Positions 22,681 to 32,800 of a stretch of DNA of 64,000 nt are shown here, piece by piece. The position numbers and the translations under genes were made by a program. Position 1 is the first letter of the stretch; every line of letters begins with the position of its first letter. This DNA is from Diadema setosum (taxonomy: Eukaryota; Echinodermata; Echinoidea; Diadematoida; Diadematidae). A model generated the notes under the pieces. The model had not been told where the DNA came from and made no database searches. It saw only the letters and a program-made list of their open reading frames with translations. The DNA lies in assembly GCF_964275005.1 (NCBI RefSeq), contig NC_092695.1:15880111-15944110 (forward strand), given 5' to 3'.

Positions 22681-23039
22681 TCTTGAAGAAAAATAAATGA
22701 TAATATAGTAAGCTGCACCGTGTGCATGAGATTCACATTTAATAGCGCCCTCTAAAGACAGATTTTCAGTCTGCAGAAGAGGCAAAAAGAGTAAGAGCAT
22801 CACAACAAACTGCATCAATCACTGAGCCAAGGTCAGAAATGCATGTTAGCAGATTACTAACAATAATCACGATTATATTAGGTGCCCTATGTGATTGTTA
22901 GCAAGCTGTTTTAGGGTAGAGACAAAGGACAGTTGTATACATAATCAATACGTTAAAACAGTCATTGCTTGCCGCCGCCGCCGTCGCCGCACCCCTCCCA
23001 CATTTCTATTAGAGTGATATTCTTCTCACATAGCAGGTA

Positions 23040-23725
23040 CACGTTATTCCAACGTTTGAAATGGATGTTTGGGTTGGCTTTTGGTTACCGTTGATCTCAC
23101 AACGTTGCGAAACTAACGTATGATTATTAGTCGAAGGGTTAAAGGTTGCAGTAACGTATACTAATCTTAGGTTAATTTTGGTGCTTTAAAAAACGAGTAA
23201 AGGAGGAGCGTTAAAATCTGGGTAGCGCTGGAACTGTCTGGTTAAAAGACCAACATTGTAGAAACGTTATATTTTGGTTAACTTTAAAGCTTCAGGTAAA
23301 AATCAAAACACCAAAGTTATAGTAACATAATATTATTATGATGGTAAGCTTGGAATTGGTGCTTGCGAATGATGCAGTCAAAATGTGCTGTTGCAGTAAC
23401 CTATACATTTAGGTTAACTTGGACACTTTAATGAACAGTTGAAACACCAATGTCGTAGTATGGTACAGTTTGGTTGGCGTTGCAGCAACATTACAGTTTG
23501 GTAAGCTCTGCACTACGTATTGTTTACAAAACTAACGTTGTATATACGGTATATATATTGATGAACTTCGAAAATTGGTTTAATAGTTTTAAAGCACCAA
23601 CGCTATATATAGTCAAGCAGTAGGCTATATTGGTTAGCTTTTGTTCTCGGGTTATAGTTAAAAGGCAAACATTGCAGTAACGCATCACATTTAGGTTAAC
23701 TTTGGTCCTGAAATAAACGGGTAAA
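23040..23725. repeat. Degenerate ~65-bp minisatellite, left part
   Basis: Recurring phrases ACACCAACGTTGTAG, GTAACGTTA, and TTAGGTTAACTTTGG are spaced about 60-80 bases apart (for example near 23250, 23310, 23450, 23530, 23596 and 23664). The same unit resumes at 33230. Confidence 0.75.
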
Positions 23726-24039
23726 CAGTCAGTCCGCAGCACCCGATAATTTGCTCGTACTAGTATTTATTCAACTCGTATGCAAGCCCGCTCGAGGCTT
23801 GCATACGTAATGAGCTGCGGAAGGGGATTTTGTCCTTGGGCTTTCGGCAACAAAAATACATCTTGTATTCACAAATTTGGTATCAAATTCAAGGAAAATA
23901 TGTAAGTTATCGTCACATGTTACTCAAGTTATTGTAAATGAAAAATATCATAGCGTAATTTGAGCTTGAAAAATGATGAAAAAAGTAATTCGTGTATGGA
24001 GTATAGTACACGTTCAAGACGTCTAAAGAATACCAAATT

Positions 24040-24803
24040 TTCAGTTCAGTTCAGTTCAGTTCGTTTATTCATTTCTACGATAAAAACAAACAAACATGCA
24101 ATGCATACATACATATTAAAATACAAAACATACAATAATTGATTAGAATGTTAATATAACATAATAGATATAACAAATTAACAAAACAACGCACTCAGTT
24201 ATTTAACTGAGGAATACAGCTTAACTTAAATGTGAAATGAAAAAAGAGAACTTGGAGTAAAGCTTCAGAAGCCTTGTGAGGATGTAAGTTCTCCTAAACC
24301 TTCTAATGAGGTATTTTACCGGCATATGTTACAAGTCAGATTAATGAGAAAACACATAAAACACACACACGCGCACACACACAAAATACAAAGATAGATA
24401 CAAAATAAGAGAGATCAACTTTTCATAAATGATTCACTAATTTGAGGGACTTTTTAAACAATCTTAATGTTTGACATGACTTGATGTTATTTTGTAATGA
24501 GTTCCAGATGACAGGAAAGCTAAATCTAACAGATCTTTGAATAAAAGTGGAGTTAACTTTAAACAAATGAAAATCATGACTTTTGCGGGTCTCATAATGA
24601 CAAGAATCCAGCTTCCATTGGCTGTTGCTATGGGAAGTTGCCATTGCAGCAAGAGTTGCTATCATATCAACTTTTATGAAATGGGGCCCTTGCGTCTTCA
24701 CCTTGCGTCTCAATGAGAATACATTATCTGGTAGTCCATCTCTTAATCTTTGTATCCATGTAAATACCTTGACAATTTGTTGCTTAATCCGGTCAGGAAC
24801 CAG
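24040..24803 (-). mobile_element. LINE 3' fragment (reverse-transcriptase C-terminus)
   Basis: On the minus strand the peptide SHDFHLFKVN, FIQRSVRFSFPVIWNSLQNN and LRLFKKSLKL is the usual end of a non-LTR reverse-transcriptase ORF (RSxRFSxPxxWNSL). The 3' end is a (GAACT)n tail at 24040-24062, preceded by AATAAA. It is 5'-truncated. It is interrupted by a GGGCCC-ended MITE piece at ~24588-24690. Confidence 0.8.
24588..24690. repeat. GGGCCCCATTT... MITE piece inside the LINE
   Basis: It reads GGGCCCCATTTCATAAAAG, GATATGATAGCAACTCTTGC and CCATAGCAACAGCCAATGG on the minus strand. A second copy of the first 45 bases lies in inverted orientation at 24829-24873. It splits the LINE coding sequence between KVKTQG and HYETRK. 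Confidence 0.7.
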
Positions 24804-24828
24804 TAAAATATACATCGATGTCAGTGCT

Positions 24829-24873
24829 GGGCCCCATTTAATAAAAGTTGATATGATAGCAACTCTTGCTGCA
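24829..24873 (+). repeat. Second arm of the GGGCCCCATTT element (truncated)
   Basis: GGGCCCCATTTAATAAAAG followed by TTGATATGATAGCAACTCTTGCTGC is the same end as at 24690 and inverted to it. It stops abruptly where the AACCTCGAGG terminus begins. Confidence 0.7.
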
Positions 24874-24874
24874 A

Positions 24875-24912
24875 AACCTCGAGGTTAAGGGCTCCCGTCT
24901 GAACGTAACTAT
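24875..24912. repeat. Solo terminus of the AACCTCGAGG / GTAACTAT family
   Basis: It reads AACCTCGAGGTTA...CCGTCTGAACGTAACTAT and is the mirror image of the left end of the element at 25012-25814. Only this end is present; the rest of the copy seems lost. Confidence 0.7.
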
Positions 24913-25011
24913 AGAGTCTGGGGAAGATCAGCCTGTCATAGAGACTGGGGAAGATCTCCCAGAAATCCCACCAGTTCCAGCAGCCCGCAAAAAGCGTAAG
25001 AATAAGCCATA

Positions 25012-25814
25012 ATAGTTACGTTCAGACGGGATCCCTTAACTTCGAGGTTAGAGCTTGTAGTTAGGGACCGTGAAGACGCACTCGTAGTTAGCATACCTCG
25101 AGGTTTGCTCGATGTTTCGAGCCACGAGAAATCTTATGGTCAGCGCTCTAACCACGAGTCGCGGGGGGGGGGGGGGGTCCCACTCGTAGTTAAGCACCGT
25201 GTGGACACAAAGAACAACGAACTCGAAGTTAAGAGTGACCTCGCCGTGAACTCCAGCCCCCACAATTTCCCTCTGCTTCCGGGTCAACCTCCCAAACGTA
25301 CACCACAAATACACTACACGTGCGCCCGAGGTGAAAAACCTATGACGCACATCACAACAGCATCATCTTTTCTTCCCATGCGCTTGATCTCTGAAACTGA
25401 ACACGTCGAACTCGCTACTGTATTCTATATTCTTCTCCGACGCTAAAACATTGTTTTCGACGAATATCTTCATAAAGCATAAAGTCATCAGTGCAGTGCT
25501 ATCTCTGCATACCATGACAGAGGAAGCTGGTGCCGCCGGTGGGAAAAAAGAGTACCGGTAAGCGAGTCCGACAGGGTTGGACTAAAGAAGAAATAGACGC
25601 CTTGTTAGCAGTGTGGGCTGAAACTTCCGGTTTTGTGGGTTTAACATCGAGTGGGACCCACTCGTAGTTACGGGGGGCAGAAGCTTAACCTCGAGGTTTC
25701 GTAACCTCGAGGTTAAGATTCGTCGTGTGGACACACGTCGTAGTTAGGGGGCAAGAGCTAAACCTCGAGGTTTCCTAACCTCGAGGTTAGGGCCTGCCGT
25801 CTGAACGTAACTAT
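25012..25814. mobile_element. Myb/SANT-bearing deletion derivative inserted in the MADF ORF
   Basis: The inverted ends ATAGTTACGTTCAGACGG are exact over 18 bases and flanked by TA (25010-25011, 25815-25816). Removing the insert and one TA restores the host frame as ...KNKP|YYAQLTEAQ. Inside, near 25514-25640, MTEEAGAAGGKK and (next frame) RQGWTKEEIDALLAVWAE form a Myb/SANT-like domain start, shifted by one base at an A6 run. The remainder is non-coding with repeated AACCTCGAGGTT palindromes, notably at 25685-25790. Confidence 0.75.
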
Positions 25815-26619
25815 TATTATGCCCAGCTGACAGAGGCTCAGAAGGAAGAGTTGATTGATTGGTTAAAACAGAACCCGTGCATCTACTCCAAGAGGCTGAC
25901 TGAGTACAAAGACACACCAAAAAAAGAGAAGCTATGGAAAGACAAAGCCAAAGCGATGGGTTTGGAGGTGGCAGCCCTGCAAACCTTCTACAAATCAAAC
26001 AGAACCCAACTGAGCCGCCTGAAGAAGAGTGTTGGGAAGTCTGGTGATGGTACAGATGTTCTAGAGGACCTGTCTGCTACTGATCGATGGATCTGGGAAA
26101 ACTTCTCCTTTCTGAAGGATCACATCGAGACAGTTGAGCGCAGAAACGTCAGCATCCATGACAGAACTGGGAGGGTAGCAGGCGGGACAGCACCAACATC
26201 CACAGCTACTGGGTCAGCAGCAGCAGTACCACCTACAGCAGCCTCAAAAATCCAGTCAGACTCTGGGTCAGAGTCACAGTCTACAGACCCCTCCTCTCGA
26301 TGACACTCCACAGAGAGTGTTGACCTCAAACAAACTCTGATGGAGTACATTTCTGGTTCCAAGAAAGTGGGTCCCTCCCCCTTTGCCAGACATATAGACG
26401 AGGGACTCGCTGAGCTTCCCAGCGACATCAGACGCACAACACAGCTGAAGTTGATGGCCGTTCTCTACGAGGGGCAGAAACAGGCTGAAGAGCGCCAGGA
26501 GATGCAGCAGCAGGTGCCTAGTACACTGCAGCCTACCTTCCCACAGCAGCAGCAATAGGTCGCCCCCTTCTAGCCACACCCTCAGTCGTACATGGCAAGC
26601 CGTTTGTGTAAAAAGTCGA

Positions 26620-27215
26620 TAAACTCTGTTTATCAGTGAAAAACAGTGTTTATCAACTGATAAACACAGTTTTTCTTTGATAAACTGAGTTTATCAACTG
26701 ACAAACACAGTTTTTCTGATAAACTGTGTTTATCAGCGATAAACTCTGTTTATCAATTGATAAACACAGTTTATCAATTTGATAAACTGAGTTTATCACT
26801 TGATAAATTGAGTTTATCAGAAAAATAGTGTTTATCAGTTGATAAACACAGTTTATCAAAGAAAAACTGTGGTTATTAGTTGATAAACACTGTTTATCAG
26901 TGAAAAACAGTGTTTATCAACTAATAAACACAGTTTTTCTGACAAACTGTGTTTATCAGCGATAAACTCTGTTTATCAATTGATAAACAGAGTTTATCAA
27001 TCTGATAAACTGAGTTTATCAGAAAAACAGTGTTTATCAGTTGATAAACACAGTTTATCAAAGAAAAACTCTGTTTGAAAAACTGTTGATAAACACTGTT
27101 TTTCACTGATAAACACAGTTTTTCTCTGATAAACTGTGTTTATCAACTGATAAACACTGTTTTTCTGATAAACTCAGTTTATCAGTTGATAAACAGAGTT
27201 TATCACTTTTGATAA
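26620..27215. repeat. GATAAAC palindrome array, left arm
   Basis: About 30 units of TGATAAAC...GTTTATCA, some with one half changed to GAAAAAC, alternate with 1-3-base spacers. Open frames of the type NxVYQxIN/DKLCLS are artefacts of the repeat. Confidence 0.95.
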
Positions 27216-27536
27216 GCAGAGTTATTTATATCTCCACAAGAGAGGGCGTTTTCACTGTTTGATATGTTCTGCTCGTTGATAATAATCGCAGCGCTAGAGC
27301 TTGCAATGTATCGCTGTGCTAGTTAGCTAGCTATTCACAAACTGGGCCGGGCGCGCGCGGCTGCGGGCGCGCGTTGTGTCTGTAATTCTGGCAACGTTTT
27401 CGGTAATCGGTATCTGGTGTATAGCACCTCATCGGAGGGGGCAGGAAACACAAGAGCAAGAACATACATGTGCGATAAGTTGGCCTGCGATATAAGGCCA
27501 TCACTCGTCACACTCGCGTCATATACCTGTCCACTT

Positions 27537-28200
27537 TTTTTTTTTTTTTTTTTTTTTAATTCAAGTTCCATATTCCACATTCCATATTCAGGTTTCATAT
27601 TCCATTTGATTTCGGAGTAAAATATGTATAACACAACATTCAATTTTAGACATAATTTCACAAATGTACAAGGACAGTAATATAATGATGTGTAAATATG
27701 AGGAACCTACTAAAAAGCAATGCTTGTAGGGTGTAGGTTCCAAAGAAATAATATAAGTGTTTAGTACAACTGTTACATGCTAATTACGAAAAATGACGAA
27801 ACACAAGCGAAAATCGGTATGTCGAGATTATAATAAACTCTACACGGAATGTACAAAATAGTTTATGATGTTCAAGGTAAAACTCAGGGATTCAATGCTC
27901 CATAAGATTGCGCTATTGGTCAAAGAAATGTGGTCAAATGAAGTCACCCGAGCGAGGCATCATTGCGAATAAGAACAGATATATCAAATGGTCACGGCAA
28001 GTAAAGGATTTTAAAAAATTGGCTTTTAGATTTTGCTTATTTAAAAGGAACTTAGAGAACTTGATTGCAGCCGAACAGAATCTAACTCATTCCAGAAAGA
28101 AGGACCGGTAGAAGTAATTGTCTTAAGGGCTAAAACTGTACGAACGGGGGAAAAGTGATATGATCCACTGTGTCTTGTAGGGTAATTATGAATTTCACTG
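27537..28200 (-). mobile_element. LINE 3' fragment with poly(A), inside the fold-back element
   Basis: On the minus strand HNYPTRHSGSYHFSPVRT, then TSTGPSFWNELDSVRL and SSSLSSF are a degraded reverse-transcriptase C-terminus. It ends with ~23 A (27537-27559 on the plus strand as T). It is 5'-truncated and broken by stops, and belongs to a different family from the copy at 24040. Confidence 0.7.
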
Positions 28201-28359
28201 TTTTTACTTCCCGGCAGCTGCTCTCTTCCCGGCTGGCCCCGCGTACATGTACAGTGCCGTATATAATCACTAGCTGTAGATCTACGTACATGTACGTATT
28301 AACAGAGCAGACGGCTCTGCGTATTAAATGCTGCTAGCGCCCACTACCGAGAAGGTTTG

Positions 28360-28885
28360 AATAACTCTGCTTTTCTCTGATAAACTGAGTTTATCAAGCG
28401 ATAAACTGAGTTTATCAAGCGATAAACAGAGTTTATCAGAAAAACTGTGTTTATCAGTTGATAAACTCAGTTTATCAAGTGATAAACAGAGTTTATCAGA
28501 AAAACTGTGTTTATCAGTTGATAAACAGAGTTTTTCTGATAAACTCTGTTTTTCTCTGATAAACATAGTTTTTCTTGAAAAACAATGTTTATCAGTTGAT
28601 AAACACAGTTTTTCTGATAAACTGTGTTCATCACTTGATAAACAGTGTTTATCAACTGATAAACACAGTTTTTCTGATAAACTCTGTTTATCACTTGATA
28701 AACTGAGTTTATCAACTGATAAGCTCAGTTTTTCGTGTTTATCACTTGATAAACTCAGTTTTTCTTGAAAAACAATGTTTATCAGTTGATAAACACAGTT
28801 TTTCTGATAAACTGTGTTTATCAGTTGATAAACTCAGTTTATCAAGTGATAAACAGAGTTTATCAGTGAAAAACAGAGTTTATCG
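28360..28885. repeat. GATAAAC palindrome array, right arm
   Basis: About 28 units of the same 17-base near-palindrome, in inverted arrangement relative to the left arm. The inner boundary AATAACTCTGCTT is mirrored at the inner edge of the left arm. Confidence 0.95.
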
Positions 28886-29375
28886 ACTTTTTACACAAAC
28901 GGCTTGCCATAGCCGTACCTTCCCAGCTCCACCAGCAGGCATGACGTCACAGAATCACCAATGGCATCCTCCACCATCCCAGTGGCCAACCCAGATGACA
29001 GGACAACAGACCAGTCTCTGGCGCTCCCAGGACCCTCAGTTCATGAGTTCACAGTTCCCTGCCATGTACTCACAACCATCATTGAGATCCTCCGTCCTCA
29101 TGGACCTGGACACGGGAACAACACGTCCCGTCTCACCCATACCAAGATCATCTACTCCCTTCACCGCTACCAGCTCCTAAGGGTATGCTGCTGCTGCTAC
29201 TGCCGCTGCTGACAAGACCACTGACTCCCTGAATCTGACTGACATGGTCAACAGAGCCATTACCGCTGCAGGTATCTCCACCAGGCCACCATCTCCTGTG
29301 ACTCCTCTGGGAACTCCTCCAGGACCGGAAGATGACACCACCAAGAAGTGAATTCAGTGACTTTTTTTTTTTTTT

Positions 29376-29642
29376 TGTTGACACGGGAGACTTTAAAATT
29401 TTTTATGCTACATGTGCTATTGATATTTTGATGTTATAATATTTGTCTGTACATTGTATTATGTATGATAAGACAAAGAAGGATTTTTATTTGTTACAAT
29501 GATTTGGAAACAGTGATTATAATGTCAACTTTTTTAAATTGACACGGGAGACTTTTGAATTTTTTATGTTACATGTACTATTGATATTTTGATGTTAGAA
29601 TATTTGTCTGTACATTGTATTATGTATGATAAGACAAAGAAA
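29376..29642 (+). repeat. Tandem duplication, ~105-bp unit
   Basis: 29376-29480 and 29538-29642 are nearly identical, from TTGACACGGGAGACTTT to ATGATAAGACAAAGAA, offset 162 bases. They lie in AT-rich sequence after the MADF ORF. Confidence 0.85.
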
Positions 29643-30030
29643 GAAACATTAACAATAATGTTTGCTTTGAAAGTTGTATATGGGTTATATCAAGTTGGAT
29701 ATATTATCATAATGATTTGGAAACAGTGATTATAATGTTTGCTTTGAAAAGTTTAAATGTATCATATTAAAGTTGGATTCATTACTTTGAAAAAAATTTT
29801 AAAAACTGATAAATATTTTGTTTTGTTAAGTTTGATGCTTTGTGTACATAGTGATAACATGTTCCATTTAATAGTAAAAGAGAATATGTTAAATTAAAAA
29901 AATGCATTTTATTATAAAATGTAAAAAAAAAATAGAAGATATTAAACTAAAATCATGTGAACAATACAAAATACACACAAATCCCCAAACCAAAAAAATA
30001 AAAATAAAAATAAAACAAAAGAAATAGAAA

Positions 30031-30440
30031 TACAGAGTGTCCCATAAAAAAACGCCTGTCACACTTCCGGTCCGAAATGGGCAACAATTTTGATATCATT
30101 GGAAAGAGCAACATTTTATCAGTAACTGACCAAAACATCACGAAATATAATTTGGTAGTTTATATTTTATTACACTTTTTGCAAAGGGATGCAAGCAGTA
30201 AAATCATGTACTTTTGATAATTTGCCCATAGGTCCTTCAGTTAAGGATTCGTTCAGCCTGATTTTTACCGCTTACAGACCTTTGCAAGAAGTATTATAAC
30301 ACACAAACTAATGAATGTGATTTTGGGATTTTTGGATCAGTTACTAAATGAAGAGTTGGTCTCTTCAATGGTACAAAAAAATACTGCCCATAAACAACCG
30401 GAAGTGTACCGGGCGTTTTTTTTTCATGGGACACCCTGTA
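30031..30440. mobile_element. Tc1/mariner-type MITE
   Basis: TA plus CAGAGTGTCCCATAAAAAAA at the left and the inverse CAGGGTGTCCCATGAAAAAA at the right, followed by ACGCC and CACTTCCGG on both sides. TA flanks both ends. About 410 bases, no transposase. The CAGGGTGTCCCA end is typical of mariner-like elements. Confidence 0.8.
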
Positions 30441-30950
30441 TAAAACATAATGAAATAGAAAAGGTAATAGAATAAAATATAGATAGAAAAACTCTGTGGA
30501 AAACTTAGTATTCTGAGTTTTTCACAAAGTTTTTTCTATTTATTTTTTAATAGTATTTCATTTTTTAATTTTATGTTTTATATTTTATTTTTTTGTTACA
30601 ATAAGGGTTATTTGTCTCACATATAAACTTGATTTTCTAACTAATCTTTTTTTGATTAGTAAGAAAATCAATTTGTAATGATAATTTGTAATAATCAATT
30701 TAACAAAAAATTGCGTATTTTAAAGATTTTTTTTATCGCACATATCTAAATTTCAAATTCTACAACTTGATTTCTTTAAATTTTCACTCCTGATTTACAA
30801 TAGTAGTATTATCTGATTTTCATGGGGAAAAATCAATAAAGCCTGTATTTATATTATTTACAAGCAGATGAAATACATAACAACAATAACATCAATAATA
30901 ATAACATCTTCACAAGTACACATAATACAACAATTATTTCAAACTTATAT
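30441..30950. other. AT-rich filler of the Harbinger element
   Basis: No gene is seen. Small hairpins are present, e.g. AAAAACTCTGTGGAAAAC mirrored at 30511-30530 and GATTTTCTAACTAATC near 30632. Confidence 0.5.
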
Positions 30951-30999
30951 TAACAATAAACAAAGTGTGCATATGGGAGAATGTTCTTATTTCCAGACA

Positions 31000-32468
31000 C
31001 ACAAGTCTTTATGTTCATCATCTGCTTCTGACGATATCTGAGCCACTCCTTTCTTAACTCAATCAGGAAGTACCACCCCAGCCATTCTTTGTTGCCAGTC
31101 AACAGCACCCTTTGGAGAGACGAAGTATTCTCTGAGATGATCTCTCTGATGTCTAGCATCCACAGTGGCGAGGTTCCCCCTTGCAGGTGGTTGCGGAACA
31201 TCTTCCTAGTGAGGTCCATCTCTCCAGGCCCCTGGTACGAAGTTGTGCTCTTCATCTTCGTGGTCCACCTCATTGGCTGCCAGCGCCACCCTCTTCCTCA
31301 GCAGGTTGTGGAGCACCACAGCAGTCTCCACCAAAATCTCTGACGTTATCTACCTTCTGTTTCAGTGTTCCCAACAGGCATCGGAACCTGTTGGTCAAAA
31401 TGCCAAAGGCATTCTCCACCACTCTTCTCCCCCTTGAGATCATGTAGTTGCAGATCCTCTGTTCATCTGTCATCCCTCTTCTACTGCATGGCTTCATCGT
31501 GTAGCTCTTCAGAGCAAAAGCATCGTTACCCAGGATGAAGTAGGGAATATCAGGCTGATTTTCTCCAGGGAGAGGGCAAGGTGGGGCAGCCCTATGGACC
31601 CATCTGCTAGGCATTCGAAGAGCTCAGAGTCTGTGAATATCTGGGAGTCAGACATGTGTCCTTTACCTCCCAGCTCAATCCAAATGAACTTGTACTCTGC
31701 ATCTACCAATGCCAGCAGTGGTATGGAGAACCCCTTGTAGTTGTGGTAGAGACTGCCTGTGTTTGCTGGCTTCTTAATGGCTATGTGCTTTCAATCCAAG
31801 GCACCAATTGCATGATGGAGGACATTCAATCTCTGTTCAAACTGCTGGGCAAGGGTGCTCCATGCTTCAGGGGCGGTAGGTATGTTGAAGACCTCATCTT
31901 TATACGCCTCTACAATGGCCCTGCACACTTCTGGAATCATCTCTGATATGGTTGAGATACCACATCTGAAACCATATGTCAGTGATCTGTAGTTGTCCCC
32001 AGTGGCCAGATGTCTCAAGGTGATTGCCAGTTTGAGGTCAGCTAACAAAGGGTGCCTGTAGTTAGTCTCTTGCTTCTGGATGACTGGTGCCACTCTCTCC
32101 AGGATCTCATCGAACACCTCAGGGATCACTCTGGTGAAGTTTCTGAAGGCAACAGGGTCCTCTAATCTCAGTTGTGTGTCCAGGAGCCTAGTGTACTGGC
32201 CGTGCTGCTGTCTTCTTTCTTCAGTGAGCCATGGCCTGGTCCAGCAGCTCCTGATGAATGGTCTTCTCCCTCCTGCTGGTAGTTCAACCTCCTCTTGTCT
32301 TTGCTGTTCTTCCTCTCTCTCCTCCGCCTCGAGGGCTAGGATGTAGTTATAGAGCAGGGAGACAAAAGTCATGTGTACTTCATAAGATGGTTCATACTCT
32401 GGTACATCTTGAACTTCCATATCTTGTTCTTCTGCCAAAGATGCAATGATTTCGTGTATCTGCTGCAT
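31000..32468 (-). pseudogene. PIF/Harbinger transposase (HARBI1-like DDE nuclease), decayed
   Basis: It starts at ATG 32468. The N-terminal half has a helix-turn-helix region, PLLADLKLAITLRHLATGD, YRSLTYGFRCGISTISEMI. The nuclease core shows the first Asp in AIGALD (~31791), the second in [12 protein letters not shown] (~31530) and the Glu in [11 protein letters not shown] (~31410). [20 protein letters not shown] and VVLHNLLRK are also typical. Breaks: TGA directly after GALD, a frame shift between GSIGLP and PCPLPGENQ, another near VDNVRDF, and a stop after AWRDGPH. It converges with the MADF ORF. Not functional. Confidence 0.88.
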
Positions 32469-32499
32469 CTTTGTATATGCTCTGGATCAGAGGCGGGAT

Positions 32500-32800
32500 G
32501 CAATCGGGATCTCGAAATTTCCCATTGCGTAACAGAGCTTAACAGAGCCTATCAATGCACAAGAGAGCTTGATAATCGTATCAGAGCGTTATTTAAAGCG
32601 TGATAAGCGCATCAAAGCTTATCAAAGAGTATTAAAGCATATCAAAGCGTGATTTAAAGCGAAACAAATCCTGATCAATTGGCATCAAAGCGTGAGAAGC
32701 CGTAGCGATTCGGGAAATAATTTGTCGCCCAAAGCGGGAACGAACTTCGTATCAGAGCGTATCAGAGCTTATCAGAGCATAACATATCTGAGGAGATCGT
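32500..32800. repeat. Subterminal short repeats of the Harbinger element
   Basis: At least fifteen copies of a ~10-base motif resembling ATCARAGCGT / ATCAGAGCTT are packed in 300 bases. Subterminal arrays like this commonly bind the element's own DNA-binding proteins. The element end appears to be GCCCTGTTCACAACGACGCC (minus strand, up to 32885) followed by TTA. Confidence 0.65.

Larger units (their letters stand above)
26592..28910. mobile_element. Fold-back element built of GATAAAC palindromes
   Basis: The terminal inverted repeats are perfect for at least 39 bases, starting ATGGCAAGCCGTTTGTG. The flanks AGTCGTAC (26584-26591) and AGCCGTAC (28911-28918) are an 8-bp target duplication with one change, as in hAT-type elements. 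The arms 26592-~27230 and ~28356-28910 are tandem arrays of ~17-base near-palindromes of the form GATAAAC-NNN-GTTTATC. The ~1.1-kb centre includes a GC-rich piece (27340-27376) and a LINE fragment. There is no transposase. Confidence 0.85.
24913..29351 (+). pseudogene. PIF/Harbinger accessory ORF: MADF/BESS DNA-binding protein, interrupted
   Basis: The pieces lie at 24913-25009, 25815-26591 and 28911-29351. The first reads ESGEDQP...PEIPPVPAARKKRKNK. The second is a MADF-type domain: AQLTEAQKEELIDWL, NPCIYSKRLTEYKD, LWKDKAKAMG and FYKSNRTQLSRLKK, then WIWENFSFLKDHI. It is followed by a BESS-like stretch, FARHIDEGLAELPSD...KLMAVLYEGQ, and a Gln/Pro-rich tail. PIF/Harbinger elements typically carry such a second DNA-binding ORF beside the nuclease. 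It is broken by a TGA at 26301-26303, a TAG at 26556-26558, a shift near 29180, and two element insertions. Confidence 0.75.

Noticed and set aside
26620-28885. CRISPR-like appearance of regularly spaced repeats
   Set aside because: The units are contiguous palindromes with no unique spacers and lie in a eukaryotic transposon; not CRISPR.
29376-29642. Paired repeats as long terminal repeats of a retroelement
   Set aside because: Only 57 bases lie between them and there is no primer site or coding region; a simple local duplication.
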